Notes: generated from the sequence alone by a model not told the origin. A stretch of 50,667 nucleotides of DNA from Rhizobium sp. Q54 (GCA_945861895.1 CAMAWF010000017.1:1-50667); one strand, 5' to 3'. Shown: positions 18,245 to 26,649, numbered from the stretch's first letter. Numbers and translations: made by a program.

Positions 18245-21048
18245 TCGCCGGCCTGCCGCTCGGCTTCGCGCAGCCGCTGGTTCTGCTCGGCCTGCTCAGC
18301 CTGCCGGTGTTGTGGTGGCTGTTGCGGCTGGTTCCGCCGCGGCCGCGCCGCATCCAATTTCCGCCAACGCGGATGCTGTTCGACATCGCGCGCAAGGAAG
18401 AGACACCGGCGCGCACGCCGTGGTGGCTCACGCTGCTGCGTTTGACGCTCGCCGCCCTCGTCATCATCGCCGCCGCCGGCCCGTTGTGGAATCCCCCGGT
18501 CGCGACATCGAGCCGCGCGGCGCCGCTCGCCATTCTGATCGACGACGGCTGGGCGGCGGCGGCATCCTGGGATACGCGCATCCGCACCGCCGACGAGCTG
18601 ATCGTGCGCGCCGAAGCCGACAATCGCGGCGTTGCGCTGGTGCCGCTGTCGGAAACCGGCCGCGATATTTCCCTGCAAACCCCCGGCGCCGCGCGGGTGC
18701 GGCTCAAGCAGATCAAGCCGAAGCCGCATACGCTTGAGCGCCCGGAAGCGCTCGCCAGCCTGTCGCGCTTCCTTGCCGGGGCGCCCGACATCGAACTGGT
18801 CTGGCTTTCCGACGGCGTCGATCTCGGCCGCGGCGCGGAATTCATCGAGGCGCTCGCGCGCGCGGCCGACAAGCGGCCGGTGACGGTGATCGAAGGCGGC
18901 ATCGCCACGCCGCTAGCACTTGCCGCCGCCGACAACGCCGCCAGCGCGCTCAGCGTCAAAGTGCTGCGCGGCCGCAGCGGCAGCGCCGACACTGGCATCG
19001 TTCGCGCGATCGATCTTAAAGGCCTGCCGCTCGGCGATGCGCCGTTTGCATTCAAGTCCGGCGAGCTGGAAACCGACGCGGTGCTCGATCTGCCGGTGGA
19101 GATCCGCAACGACGTCGCGCGCCTGGAGATCGTCGCCGAACGCTCCTCCGGCGCCGTGCAACTGCTCGACAAGCGCTGGCGCCGCCGCACCATCGGCGTG
19201 ATATCGGGCTCCTCCGCGGACACCGCGCAGCCGCTGCTCGGCCCGAACTATTACCTCGCGCGCGCGCTCAACCCGTTCGCCGATGTGCGGCTGGCGCAAG
19301 GGGCGGCTCCTGCCGAAGCGGTGGCGCGCTTTCTCGACCAGAACCTGCCGATGCTGATCCTTGCCGATGTCGGCAATGTCGCCGGCGAGGCGCACGACCG
19401 CCTGGCCAAGTGGATCGACGGCGGCGGCGTGCTGGTTCGCTTCGCCGGTCCGCGGCTCGCCGCCACCGACGACGATCTGGCGCCGGTCAAGCTGCGGCGC
19501 GGCGGCCGCATTCTCGGCGGCAGCCTGAGCTGGGAGCAGCCGCAGCAGCTGTCGGGATTTTCGCGCGATAGTCCGTTTGCCGGAATGCCGGTGCCGAACG
19601 ACGTCACCGTAACGCGTCAGGTTTTGGCGGAGCCGGATTCCGAACTCACCGAGCGCACTTGGGCGACGCTCGCCGACGGCACGCCGCTGGTCACCGCGCA
19701 GCGCCGCGGCAAGGGCGTGATCGTGCTGTTTCACGTCACCGCCGATACCCGCTGGTCGGATCTGCCGTTGTCCGGCACCTTCGTCGATATGCTCAAACGC
19801 ATCGTTTCGCTCGCAGGCTCCACCGTCGCGACCGAAGCCAACGCCGCCGGCCGGCGCGAAGCGGTGCCGGCGACCCGCGTGCTCGACGGCTTCGGCGCAT
19901 TCGAGCCGCCGCCGGCGACGGCGCGGCCGGTGCCCGCCGGCTTTCTCGGCCGCGCCAGCGCCGACCACCCGCCCGGCTTCTACGGACCGCCGGAAGGCCT
20001 CGTCGCGATCAATACGCTGAGCCCCGCCGACCGTCTGGCGCCGCTCGATTTCACGCCCTTGAACGCGCGCCGGGAAATCTATCGCCTGGGCGAGCCGCAG
20101 GATCTGCGCGGACCGATATTCCTCGGCGCGCTGGTATTGCTGCTGCTCGATGCGCTGGTGGTGTTCTCGCTCTCCGGCGGTCTCGCCAGTCTCGGATTGC
20201 GGCGGCGCGCGGCGCCGGCGGCGCTGGTCGCGGCGATTTTCGCCGCCGCGCTGCTGGCCTCGCCGGTCACGCAAGCGCAAGCGCCCGCCGACGACTTCGC
20301 CATGAAGTCCTCGGGGCAGACCCGGCTTGCCTATGTGATAACCGGCGATGCCGAGGTCGATGCCATCAGCAAGGCCGGGCTACAGGGGCTGACCTTGTTC
20401 CTCGCCCAGCGCACCGCGCTGGAAGCCGGCGAGCCGGTCGGTCTCGATCCCGCGCGCGACGAGCTTGCGTTCTTTCCGCTGATCTATTGGCCGGTGGTGC
20501 CCGGCCTCGCCAAGCCGCCGCAGCCGGCGCTCGCGCGCATCGATGCCTATATGAAACAGGGCGGCAGCATCCTGTTCGACACCAGCGACGCCATTAATGC
20601 GCCGCCCGGCCCCGGCGGCGAAATGCGCGCGCCCGGCATGCTGGCGCTGCGCGAGATTCTCTCCGCGCTCGACGTTCCCGAACTTGAACCGGTGCAGCGC
20701 AATCATGTGCTGACCAAAACGTTTTTTCTGCTGCACGACTTCCCCGGCAGGTTCAACAGCGGCCAGCTTTGGGTGGAGGCGATGCCCGCCGACAGCGAGG
20801 AGGACCCAAGCCGTCCGGCGCGCGCCGGCGACGGCGTGTCTTCGATCCTGATCACGTCCAACGATCTTGCCGGCGCCTGGGCGACGCGGCCCGACGGCCA
20901 GCCGATGCTTCCGGTGATGCCGGGCGAGGCGCGCCAGCGCGAATTCGCCTTCCGCGCCGGCGTCAACATCGTGATGTATGCGCTCACCGGCAACTACAAG
21001 GCCGACCAGGTGCATATCCCGGCGCTGCTTGAGCGGTTGGGGCAGTAA
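18241..21048 (+). CDS. BatA-type N-terminal / DUF4159 membrane protein
   Basis: 935 residues. The N-terminus (1-80) is the aerotolerance-regulator BatA anchor: FAQPLVLLGLLSLPVLWWLLRLVPP with a second membrane helix at about 59-80. A VWA-like region (DDGWAAAASWDTR) and a long periplasmic region follow, with a glutamine-amidotransferase-like fold around residues 330-470. Two more membrane helices are at about 622-645 and 658-680. The C-terminal DUF4159 domain (about 690-935) has FFPLIYWPV, GGSILFDTSD and the ending TGNYKADQVHIPALLERL. It overlaps the DUF58 gene by 4 bases. The complex probably acts in envelope maturation, an inference from family context. Confidence 0.9.
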   Translation: MIAGLPLGFAQPLVLLGLLSLPVLWWLLRLVPPRPRRIQFPPTRMLFDIARKEETPARTPWWLTLLRLTLAALVIIAAAGPLWNPPVATSSRAAPLAILIDDGWAAAASWDTRIRTADELIVRAEADNRGVALVPLSETGRDISLQTPGAARVRLKQIKPKPHTLERPEALASLSRFLAGAPDIELVWLSDGVDLGRGAEFIEALARAADKRPVTVIEGGIATPLALAAADNAASALSVKVLRGRSGSADTGIVRAIDLKGLPLGDAPFAFKSGELETDAVLDLPVEIRNDVARLEIVAERSSGAVQLLDKRWRRRTIGVISGSSADTAQPLLGPNYYLARALNPFADVRLAQGAAPAEAVARFLDQNLPMLILADVGNVAGEAHDRLAKWIDGGGVLVRFAGPRLAATDDDLAPVKLRRGGRILGGSLSWEQPQQLSGFSRDSPFAGMPVPNDVTVTRQVLAEPDSELTERTWATLADGTPLVTAQRRGKGVIVLFHVTADTRWSDLPLSGTFVDMLKRIVSLAGSTVATEANAAGRREAVPATRVLDGFGAFEPPPATARPVPAGFLGRASADHPPGFYGPPEGLVAINTLSPADRLAPLDFTPLNARREIYRLGEPQDLRGPIFLGALVLLLLDALVVFSLSGGLASLGLRRRAAPAALVAAIFAAALLASPVTQAQAPADDFAMKSSGQTRLAYVITGDAEVDAISKAGLQGLTLFLAQRTALEAGEPVGLDPARDELAFFPLIYWPVVPGLAKPPQPALARIDAYMKQGGSILFDTSDAINAPPGPGGEMRAPGMLALREILSALDVPELEPVQRNHVLTKTFFLLHDFPGRFNSGQLWVEAMPADSEEDPSRPARAGDGVSSILITSNDLAGAWATRPDGQPMLPVMPGEARQREFAFRAGVNIVMYALTGNYKADQVHIPALLERLGQ

Positions 21049-21050
21049 AA

Positions 21051-21105
21051 GTTACTATTTACATAGTAACTTCATATGAAGTACTATTATCGCTGAAAAA
21101 GCGAT
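21051..21105 (+). promoter_or_regulatory. Palindrome array upstream of the PIN toxin-antitoxin genes
   Basis: Four elements stand in a row. The first is an 8-base inverted repeat GTTACTAT-ttac-ATAGTAAC (21051-21070). The second is the 10-base palindrome TTCATATGAA (21071-21080). The third is a further half-site GTACTATTATC. The fourth is a hairpin ATCGCT-gaaaa-AGCGAT (21089-21105), ending next to the AGGAA ribosome-binding site (21106-21110). The first two are likely operator sites of the antitoxin. The hairpin may affect translation. No convincing -35/-10 pair was found. Confidence 0.55.
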
Positions 21106-21116
21106 AGGAACGCACG

Positions 21117-21500
21117 ATGAGCAAATATGAGTCCCTGCCGCAATTCCTCACATCGGAACGCGGCTCGACGAAACGGATGAGCTTTGCCGAGATCGAACGG
21201 ATTCTGGGATTCAAACTGCCGAAGAGCGCTTACAAACATGAAGCTTGGTGGAGCAACAATGCGACCGGTCACTCGCACGCGCGAGCTTGGCTTGAAGCCG
21301 GCTGGCGCACCGAGGAAGTTGATCTCGCGGGCCGCAAGGTCACTTTCCAACGGTCGGCCTCACTGCCGCCCGACACGGTACAAAAGCGCGACCCTTGGGG
21401 CTGCATGGCCGGCACCATAACCATCATGCCCGGTGTCGACCTGACTGCTCCTACTGGCGAAATCTGGAACGCAGACGAAGGACGGCTGCTGAATGAGTGA
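21117..21500 (+). CDS. Antitoxin: DUF7662-like domain with VapB-type toxin-binding tail
   Basis: 127 residues. The first 80 resemble DUF7662 (from memory): MSFAEIERILGFKLPKSAYKHEAWWSN, ARAWLEAGWRTEEVDLAGRKVTFQR. The last 35 (RDPWGCMAGTITIMPGVDLTAPTGEIW) look like the toxin-neutralising tail of Phd/AbrB-type VapB antitoxins (consensus FGCMKGTVTI..GVDLTxPTGExW). It overlaps the toxin gene by 8 bases and is preceded by a palindrome array. The ribosome-binding site AGGAA is 6 bases before the ATG. The N-terminal domain would be the DNA-binding part; this is inference. The pair interrupts the MoxR-type operon. Confidence 0.75.
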   Translation: MSKYESLPQFLTSERGSTKRMSFAEIERILGFKLPKSAYKHEAWWSNNATGHSHARAWLEAGWRTEEVDLAGRKVTFQRSASLPPDTVQKRDPWGCMAGTITIMPGVDLTAPTGEIWNADEGRLLNE

Positions 21501-21891
21501 TCTCTTACTCGATACCTGCGCCGTCTTATGGCTCGCGAATGGCGCCGAAATGACGCCGGAAGCGCGTAGGGCGATTGCTGATCGAAACGTACAAGTCTCT
21601 CCCATCAGTGCATGGGAGATCGCCAATCTTGTGCGCAAGAGCCGGATTGCCTTCACCTTGCCGGTGAAAAGCTGGTTTCGGCAAACGGTCGGCAAGATGG
21701 CCGCTGGAATGCCGCAATTGACTGTCGAGATTCTGGCTGACTCGTGCGGTCTGCCGGGCTCGCCACCGAGCGACCCGGCCGACCGGATTATCATCGCGAC
21801 GGCGCGTGAGGCTGATATGACGGTGGTGACGCGCGACAAATCGATCCTTGAATATTCGCGCGCCGGCCATGTCCGCACCTTGGTATGTTGA
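21493..21891 (+). CDS. vapC: PIN domain toxin (VapC type)
   Basis: 132 residues. The PIN acidic residues are visible: D7 (LLLDTCAVLWL), E42 (SAWEIANLVRKSR), D97 in SDPADRIIIATARE and D115 in TVVTRDKSILEY. The VLWLANG and MTPEARRAI features place it with the VapC toxins that cleave structured RNA such as tRNA. It starts inside the antitoxin gene (8-base overlap). Its TGA overlaps the ATG of the following membrane-protein gene, so the cassette is translationally linked to that gene. Confidence 0.9.
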   Translation: MSDLLLDTCAVLWLANGAEMTPEARRAIADRNVQVSPISAWEIANLVRKSRIAFTLPVKSWFRQTVGKMAAGMPQLTVEILADSCGLPGSPPSDPADRIIIATAREADMTVVTRDKSILEYSRAGHVRTLVC

Positions 21892-23960
21892 ACATGAACC
21901 TCGGCATTTCATTCGCTCCGTTGCTGCCGTCCTATGTGGTGTGGGCGGCATTCGGCGTTGCAGCGGCGATTGCCGTGCTGCTCGTGCTGGTGCGCAGCCC
22001 CGGTGCGCTGGTGCGCACGGCCGCACTCGCGCTGCTGGTGCTGGCGCTGACAAATCCATCGCTCACGCGCGAGGACCGCGATCCGATTCCCTCGGTCGCC
22101 GCCGTCATCGTCGACAAGAGCCCGAGCCAGAATTTTAGCGACCGCACGCAGCAAACGGAAGCCGCGCGCACCGCGCTCAGCGAGCGGCTGCGCCGCATTC
22201 CAGGCCTCGAAGTCCGTGTCGCCGAGGCGAGCCAGTCCGACGGCGAAAACGACGGCACGCGTCTGTTCTCGGCGCTGTCTTCGACGCTTGCCGATGTGCC
22301 GCCGGACCGCATCGCCGGCGCCATATTCATCACCGACGGGCGCGTGCACGACGTGCCGGCCGACGCCGCCGCGCTTGGTTTTGCAGCTCCAGTGCACGCG
22401 CTCATCACCGGACGCAAGGACGAACGCGACCGCCGCGTCGTGCTCCTCACCGCGCCGCGTTTCGGCATTGTCGGCCAGTCGCAGACAATCGTGTTCCGGG
22501 TCGAGGACCAGGGCGTAGCCCCTTCGCCCGCGCAGATCGAGGTGCGCCGCGACGGCGAGGCGCTCGAAAGCCGCACCGTCACTGCCGGCCAGACCGTGCG
22601 CGTCGAGATTCCGATTTCGCACGCGGGGCCGAATATCGTCGAGATCGAAGCTTCCGCGCTGGACGGCGAACTTACCCAGATCAACAATCGCGCTGTCGTC
22701 TCCATCGACGGCGTGCGCGACAAGTTGCGTGTGCTGCTGGTCTCCGGCGAGCCGCATGCCGGCGAGCGCACCTGGCGCAATCTGCTCAAGTCGGATGCCT
22801 CGGTCGATCTGGTGCATTTCACGATTTTGCGCCCACCGGAGAAGCAGGACGGCACGCCGATCAACGAGCTCTCATTGATCGCGTTCCCGACGCGCGAGCT
22901 GTTCCAGCAGAAGATCAACGAGTTTCAGCTCATCATCTTCGACCGCTATGCGCGCCAGGGCGTGCTGCCGATCATTTATTTCGACAACATCGCCAAATAT
23001 GTGCAGGACGGCGGCGCCGTGCTGGTCGCCGCCGGACCCGATTACGCCAGTTCCACCAGCATCTGGCGCACGCCGCTCGACGCCGTGTTGCCGGCGGAGC
23101 CGAGCGGCAACGTCACCGAGCAGCCGTTCCGCGCGCAGCTCACCGACCCCGGCAAGCGCCATCCGGTGACGCGCGGCCTCGACGGCGCCGACAGCGATCC
23201 GCCGCGCTGGAGCCGCTGGTTCCGCCTGGTGGATACCAAGAGCCTGCACGGCACCAATGTGATGCAGGGCGCGGAAGGCAAGCCGCTGCTCGTGCTCGCG
23301 CGCCAGGGCGAAGGCCGCGTCGCGCTGCTGCTGTCCGACCACATCTGGCTGTGGGCGCGCGGCTATGAAGGCGGCGGCCCGCATATCGACCTGTTGCGGC
23401 GATTGTCGCACTGGCTGATGAAGCAGCCCGAACTGGAGGAAGAGGCGCTCCGCCTGATCGTGAATGGGCGCGACCTTTTGGTGCAGCGCCAGACCATGGC
23501 CGACGGCGTCGGCGAGGTGACGCTGACATCGCCCTCGGGCGCGACGCGCAGGCTCACTTTGTCGGCGGGCGAGCCCGGCGTGTGGCGCGCATCGGTCAAC
23601 GCCAATGAGCTTGGCCTGTGGCGCGCGACCGACGGCAAGCTCACCGCGCTGGTGAATGTCGGACCGGCCAATCCACGCGAATTCGCCGAGGTGACGTCGA
23701 CCCTCGACGTGCTTCGCAATCTCACGAATGCCACCGGCGGCGACGTGCGCCGGCTTGCGGAAGCAACCACCCCCGGCGTGCCGCGGGTGATCGCCGTGCG
23801 ATCGAGCACTACCTACAAGGGCGAGGACTGGATCGGGCTGAAGATGCGCGATGTCAGCGTCGTGCGCGGCATCGGCGTGCTGCCGATCTTCGCCGGCATC
23901 ATCGGGCTCTTGCTGCTGGTCGGTTCGCTTGCGGCGACTTGGGCCAGAGAAGGCCGCTGA
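21885..23960 (+). CDS. Large membrane protein of the MoxR/BatA operon (glutamine-amidotransferase-like)
   Basis: 691 residues (ATG at 21894 is an alternative). N-terminal membrane helices at about 14-32 and 37-53, a VWA-like start VAAVIVDKSPSQNFSDRTQQTEAAR, an immunoglobulin-like middle (RVEDQGVAPSPAQIEVRRDGE), then a class I glutamine amidotransferase-like fold (LLVSGEPHAGERTWRNLLKSD to RQGEGRVALLLSDHIWLWARGYEGGGP). A C-terminal helix is at 663-686. It normally follows the DUF4159 gene directly; here the toxin-antitoxin pair stands between. It is likely part of the same envelope complex. Confidence 0.85.
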   Translation: MLNMNLGISFAPLLPSYVVWAAFGVAAAIAVLLVLVRSPGALVRTAALALLVLALTNPSLTREDRDPIPSVAAVIVDKSPSQNFSDRTQQTEAARTALSERLRRIPGLEVRVAEASQSDGENDGTRLFSALSSTLADVPPDRIAGAIFITDGRVHDVPADAAALGFAAPVHALITGRKDERDRRVVLLTAPRFGIVGQSQTIVFRVEDQGVAPSPAQIEVRRDGEALESRTVTAGQTVRVEIPISHAGPNIVEIEASALDGELTQINNRAVVSIDGVRDKLRVLLVSGEPHAGERTWRNLLKSDASVDLVHFTILRPPEKQDGTPINELSLIAFPTRELFQQKINEFQLIIFDRYARQGVLPIIYFDNIAKYVQDGGAVLVAAGPDYASSTSIWRTPLDAVLPAEPSGNVTEQPFRAQLTDPGKRHPVTRGLDGADSDPPRWSRWFRLVDTKSLHGTNVMQGAEGKPLLVLARQGEGRVALLLSDHIWLWARGYEGGGPHIDLLRRLSHWLMKQPELEEEALRLIVNGRDLLVQRQTMADGVGEVTLTSPSGATRRLTLSAGEPGVWRASVNANELGLWRATDGKLTALVNVGPANPREFAEVTSTLDVLRNLTNATGGDVRRLAEATTPGVPRVIAVRSSTTYKGEDWIGLKMRDVSVVRGIGVLPIFAGIIGLLLLVGSLAATWAREGR

Positions 23961-23966
23961 GCTTTC

Positions 23967-24359
23967 TTAATCCCTCCCCCTCTGGGGGAGGGTGGTCGGC
24001 GAAGCCGACCGGGTGGGGGAATTTCGTTTAAGCTCGCAATCGATTGCCTCCAATACTCCCTCTAAGTTCTCATCAACCTCGCTATTCCAAAATCGCAAAA
24101 TTCTAAATTCTTGTTGCGTAAAATGCGCATCACGATTTTTGTCACGAACAATGTGCGGCACAGTCCCGTGCTGTCCACCATCGATCTCGATGATCAGGCG
24201 CTGTCGCAAACATACAAAATCGAGAATAAACCCATCACGGGGGACCTGGCGACGAAAGTGAAATCCGTTCGCGCGCCATGACCGGAGATGAACCCAAAGT
24301 TTCACCTCCTGCGGTGTCATTGATTTGCGAAGCGCACGAGCACGTTGGTTCGCCATCAT
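23967..24359 (-). CDS. DUF559 (Vsr-like) endonuclease domain protein
   Basis: 130 residues from the ATG at 24359; a frame open to 24425 would extend into a repeat. The core runs from RRQVPRDGFILDFVCLRQRL to IIEIDGGQH, with D47 and the E58-x-D60-GGQH motif of PD-(D/E)XK/Vsr-type nucleases. The last 17 residues (SPTRSASPTTLPQRGRD) are encoded by the repeat at 23971-24020. Inverted copies of this repeat lie on both sides, so gene and repeats behave as a unit. DUF559 proteins are common orphans in alphaproteobacteria; their substrate is unknown. Confidence 0.85.
   Translation of the reverse strand: MMANQRARALRKSMTPQEVKLWVHLRSWRANGFHFRRQVPRDGFILDFVCLRQRLIIEIDGGQHGTVPHIVRDKNRDAHFTQQEFRILRFWNSEVDENLEGVLEAIDCELKRNSPTRSASPTTLPQRGRD
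23971..24020. repeat. Double-hairpin repeat, left copy flanking DUF559
   Basis: Hairpin CCCTCCCCCTCTGGGGGAGGG is followed by TGGTCGGCGAAGCCGACC and GGGTGGGGGA. It matches the reverse complement of the copy at 24361-24411 in layout: GGGGAGGG hairpin, TGG, second hairpin, GAGTGGGG tail. Confidence 0.7.
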
Positions 24360-24360
24360 T

Positions 24361-24411
24361 GACCCCACTCGACTGGCCTCCGGCCAGCCACCCTCCCCTT
24401 TCAGGGGAGGG
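24361..24411. repeat. Double-hairpin repeat, right copy flanking DUF559 (inverted)
   Basis: Reads GACCCCACTCGACTGGCCTCCGGCCAGCCACCCTCCCCTTTCAGGGGAGGG (key parts: TGGCC/GGCCA hairpin and CCCTCCCC/GGGGAGGG hairpin). It is inverted relative to 23971-24020. A single-hairpin relative is at 35255-35277. Confidence 0.7.
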
Positions 24412-24417
24412 ATAAAC

Positions 24418-24924
24418 TCAAGCATCCCAATCCGGGTGGATCATTCCCGAAATACCTGCGGAAGCGCCATCGGCGAGTTCCGCGACCAGCAGCCGGGCGG
24501 GATCGACCGGGCCGGGCATTTGCACCTGACCCTTAGCAATGCGCTTGAAACCGTTCTTGGCGTAGAACGGCTCGTCCCCCACCAGCAGCACCAGTCTGTG
24601 GCCCTTGGATTTCGCTTCCTTCATCGCGCGCTCGATCAGCGTGCCGCCGACGCCGCGCTCGCGGAACGGCGGCTCGACCGTGAGCGGGCCGAGCAACAAC
24701 GCCTTGGTATCGCCGATGCAGATCGGCGTAAGCCGCACCGAGCCGACCAGCAGCGTGCCGATGCGCGCGGTGAATGAAAGCTCCAGCCGATGCCCGCCGC
24801 CCTCGCGGATGCGGAACGCGCTGCGCGCGAAACGGCCGGGACCGAAGGTGCGCTCGTGCAGCCGCTCGATCGCCAGCGCATCGTCGGCGGTCTCCGGCAG
24901 GATGGTCAGCGAAAGTTCGTTCAT
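24418..24924 (-). CDS. GNAT family N-acetyltransferase
   Basis: 168 residues. The acetyl-CoA loop is in LLLGPLTVEPPFRERGVGGT(LIERAM), followed by GHRLVLLVGDEPFYAKNGFKR. This order is typical of the predicted N-acetyltransferase YhbS-like group. A PVDPARLLVAEL segment follows. The substrate is unknown. Its end is close to the DUF559-flanking repeat and its start is next to repeat copy D. Confidence 0.86.
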   Translation of the reverse strand: MNELSLTILPETADDALAIERLHERTFGPGRFARSAFRIREGGGHRLELSFTARIGTLLVGSVRLTPICIGDTKALLLGPLTVEPPFRERGVGGTLIERAMKEAKSKGHRLVLLVGDEPFYAKNGFKRIAKGQVQMPGPVDPARLLVAELADGASAGISGMIHPDWDA

Positions 24925-24938
24925 CGAAACCCCAAGCC

Positions 24939-25025
24939 GTCATGCCCGGCCTCGTGCCGGGCAACCACGACTCCCACCACATCGGCATAAAAGACGTGGA
25001 TGGCCGGGACAAGCCCGGCCATGAC
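24939..25025. repeat. Palindromic repeat family 1, copy D
   Basis: From GTCATGCCCGGCCTCGTGCC to GACAAGCCCGGCCATGAC with linker CCACGACTC...AAAGACGTGG. It lies between divergent GNAT and GST genes, so promoters of both must lie inside it or in its short flanks. Confidence 0.8.
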
Positions 25026-25095
25026 AAAGCTCATTGATTCCGACTAAATACACCCCAATTGTTTCTCCGGGTTACAATTTGGGCTGGAGTTTTCC

Positions 25096-26079
25096 ATGGG
25101 TCTTTTGGTCGACGGCATTTGGCAAGAAGACGGGGTGCGGACCAAGGACGGCCATTTCATCCGGCCCACCACGCGCTTCCGCAACTGGGTGACGCCGGAC
25201 GGCGCCGCCGGCCCCTCTGGCGAAGGCGGATTTGCGGCGCAAGCCGGCCGCTACCATCTCTACGTTTCATTGTCCTGCCCGTGGGCGCATCGCACCGTCA
25301 TCTTCCGCAAGCTCAAAAAGCTCGAAAAAGCGATCTCGATGTCGATCGTTTCCTGGCACATGGGCAAGCAGGGCTGGACCTTCGACACCGAACACGGCTC
25401 GACCGGCGACCAGGTCAACGGCAAAAGCAAACTCGCCGAGATCTATCTGATGGCCGATCCGCACTATTCGGGGCGGGTGAGCGTTCCGGTGCTTTGGGAC
25501 AAGCAGCGCAAGACCATGGTCAACAACGAGTCGCCCGAAATCATCCGCATGTTGAATTCGGCGTTCGGCGCCTTCACCGACGAGCGCAGCGACTATTATC
25601 CGGCGGCGCTGCGCGCGGAGATCGATCGCGTCAACGATCTGGTTTATCCCAACATCAACAATGGCGTCTACCGCGCGGGCTTTGCCACTTCGCAGCAGGC
25701 CTACGAGACCGCATTTCGCGCGCTGTTCGATGCGCTCGACGAAATCGAGCAGCGCCTGTCGGAGCACCGCTACGTGGCCGGCAACACCATCACCGAGGCC
25801 GATTGGCGGCTGTTCTGCACGCTGGTGCGCTTCGATGCGGTCTATTACAGCCACTTCAAATGCAACTGGCGGCTGATCGGCGAGTATCCCAATTTGTCGA
25901 ACTATCTGCGCGATCTATATCAGGTGCCGGGCATCGCCGAGACGGTGAGCCTCGACCATATCAAGCGGCACTATTACGGCAGCCAGCGGCAGGTGAACCC
26001 GACCGGTATCGTGCCGGTGGGACCGCAGCTCGATTTCGCCGCGCCGCATAATCGGGAACGCTTCACCAAAACTCGCTGA
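25096..26079 (+). CDS. Glutathionyl-hydroquinone reductase-like glutathione transferase
   Basis: 327 residues. The active-site CPWAH (C61) with YVSLSCPWAHRTVIFR is the signature of Xi-class GSTs that reduce glutathionyl-hydroquinones. The C-terminal all-helical domain has NGVYRAGFATSQQAYE and GNTITEADWRLFCTLVRFDAVYYSHFKCNWR. These enzymes recycle quinone-glutathione adducts, which suits an aromatic degrader. It overlaps the Nudix gene tail by 17 bases (convergent). Confidence 0.92.
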   Translation: MGLLVDGIWQEDGVRTKDGHFIRPTTRFRNWVTPDGAAGPSGEGGFAAQAGRYHLYVSLSCPWAHRTVIFRKLKKLEKAISMSIVSWHMGKQGWTFDTEHGSTGDQVNGKSKLAEIYLMADPHYSGRVSVPVLWDKQRKTMVNNESPEIIRMLNSAFGAFTDERSDYYPAALRAEIDRVNDLVYPNINNGVYRAGFATSQQAYETAFRALFDALDEIEQRLSEHRYVAGNTITEADWRLFCTLVRFDAVYYSHFKCNWRLIGEYPNLSNYLRDLYQVPGIAETVSLDHIKRHYYGSQRQVNPTGIVPVGPQLDFAAPHNRERFTKTR

Positions 26080-26545
26080 CCGGCTTGCCGGAAAATATTT
26101 CCGCCAACCGGTCCTGCGTCGCGCGGCTGGCGCCCTCGGGCAGCGCGCCGGGCGCGAAGAAACCGTGCTCGACGATTTCCCGGTTCGGCTGCGGGCTGGC
26201 GGTCTGGCGGAAATCGCGCACGATGAAAACCGCGACATGATCGCGCCGCGATACCTGCGCATTGAAGAACACGCCATGCAGCGGCGGCGTGCCGCCGATT
26301 TCGATATTGCCTTCCTCGCGCAATTCGCGCCCGAGCGCGTAGAGCATCGTCTCGCCGGTTTCCACCCCGCCGCCCGGCAGGTGCCAGCCGTCCACATAGC
26401 TGTGCTTGACCAGGAAAATCCGCCCCATGCCGTCGATCACCACCGCGCGCACGCCGAGCGTGGCCGGCCGCGACCAGCGCCAATAGAAATGCATCAGCGG
26501 CCGTATCAGCGGCTCGATGGCGCGCCGCACGCGATTTGGGCCCAT
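26063..26545 (-). CDS. Nudix hydrolase
   Basis: 160 residues. A canonical Nudix box is present: GGVETGETMLYALGRELREEG (G-x5-E-x7-RE-x2-EE). The start VRRAIEPLIRPLMHFYWRWSRPATLGVRAVV is typical of Nudix proteins with a short N-terminal hydrophobic helix. Substrate cannot be assigned. Its 3' end overlaps the convergent GST gene. Confidence 0.88.
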   Translation of the reverse strand: MGPNRVRRAIEPLIRPLMHFYWRWSRPATLGVRAVVIDGMGRIFLVKHSYVDGWHLPGGGVETGETMLYALGRELREEGNIEIGGTPPLHGVFFNAQVSRRDHVAVFIVRDFRQTASPQPNREIVEHGFFAPGALPEGASRATQDRLAEIFSGKPVSEFW

Positions 26546-26632
26546 CCCGAACCTTCGTCTTATGCCTGGCTACCGACCGCAGCAGCCGCCAGCGCGATTC
26601 ATTCCGCCGTTATAAAAAACTGGCCTTTCGTG

Positions 26633-26649
26633 TTTAGAATAACTCTAAT
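26633..26649 (+). promoter_or_regulatory. Iron control element (Irr-binding site) upstream of mbfA
   Basis: TTTAGAA-taa-CTCTAAT matches the ICE consensus TTTAGAA-N3-TTCTAAA at 7/7 in the left arm and 5/7 in the right. It lies about 55 bases before the mbfA GTG. In Bradyrhizobium and Agrobacterium, mbfA is repressed by Irr through such a site under low iron. Confidence 0.75.

Noticed and set aside
18913-20280. 455-residue open frame on the minus strand
   Set aside because: Shadow of the DUF4159 gene, whose own frame is conserved from end to end.
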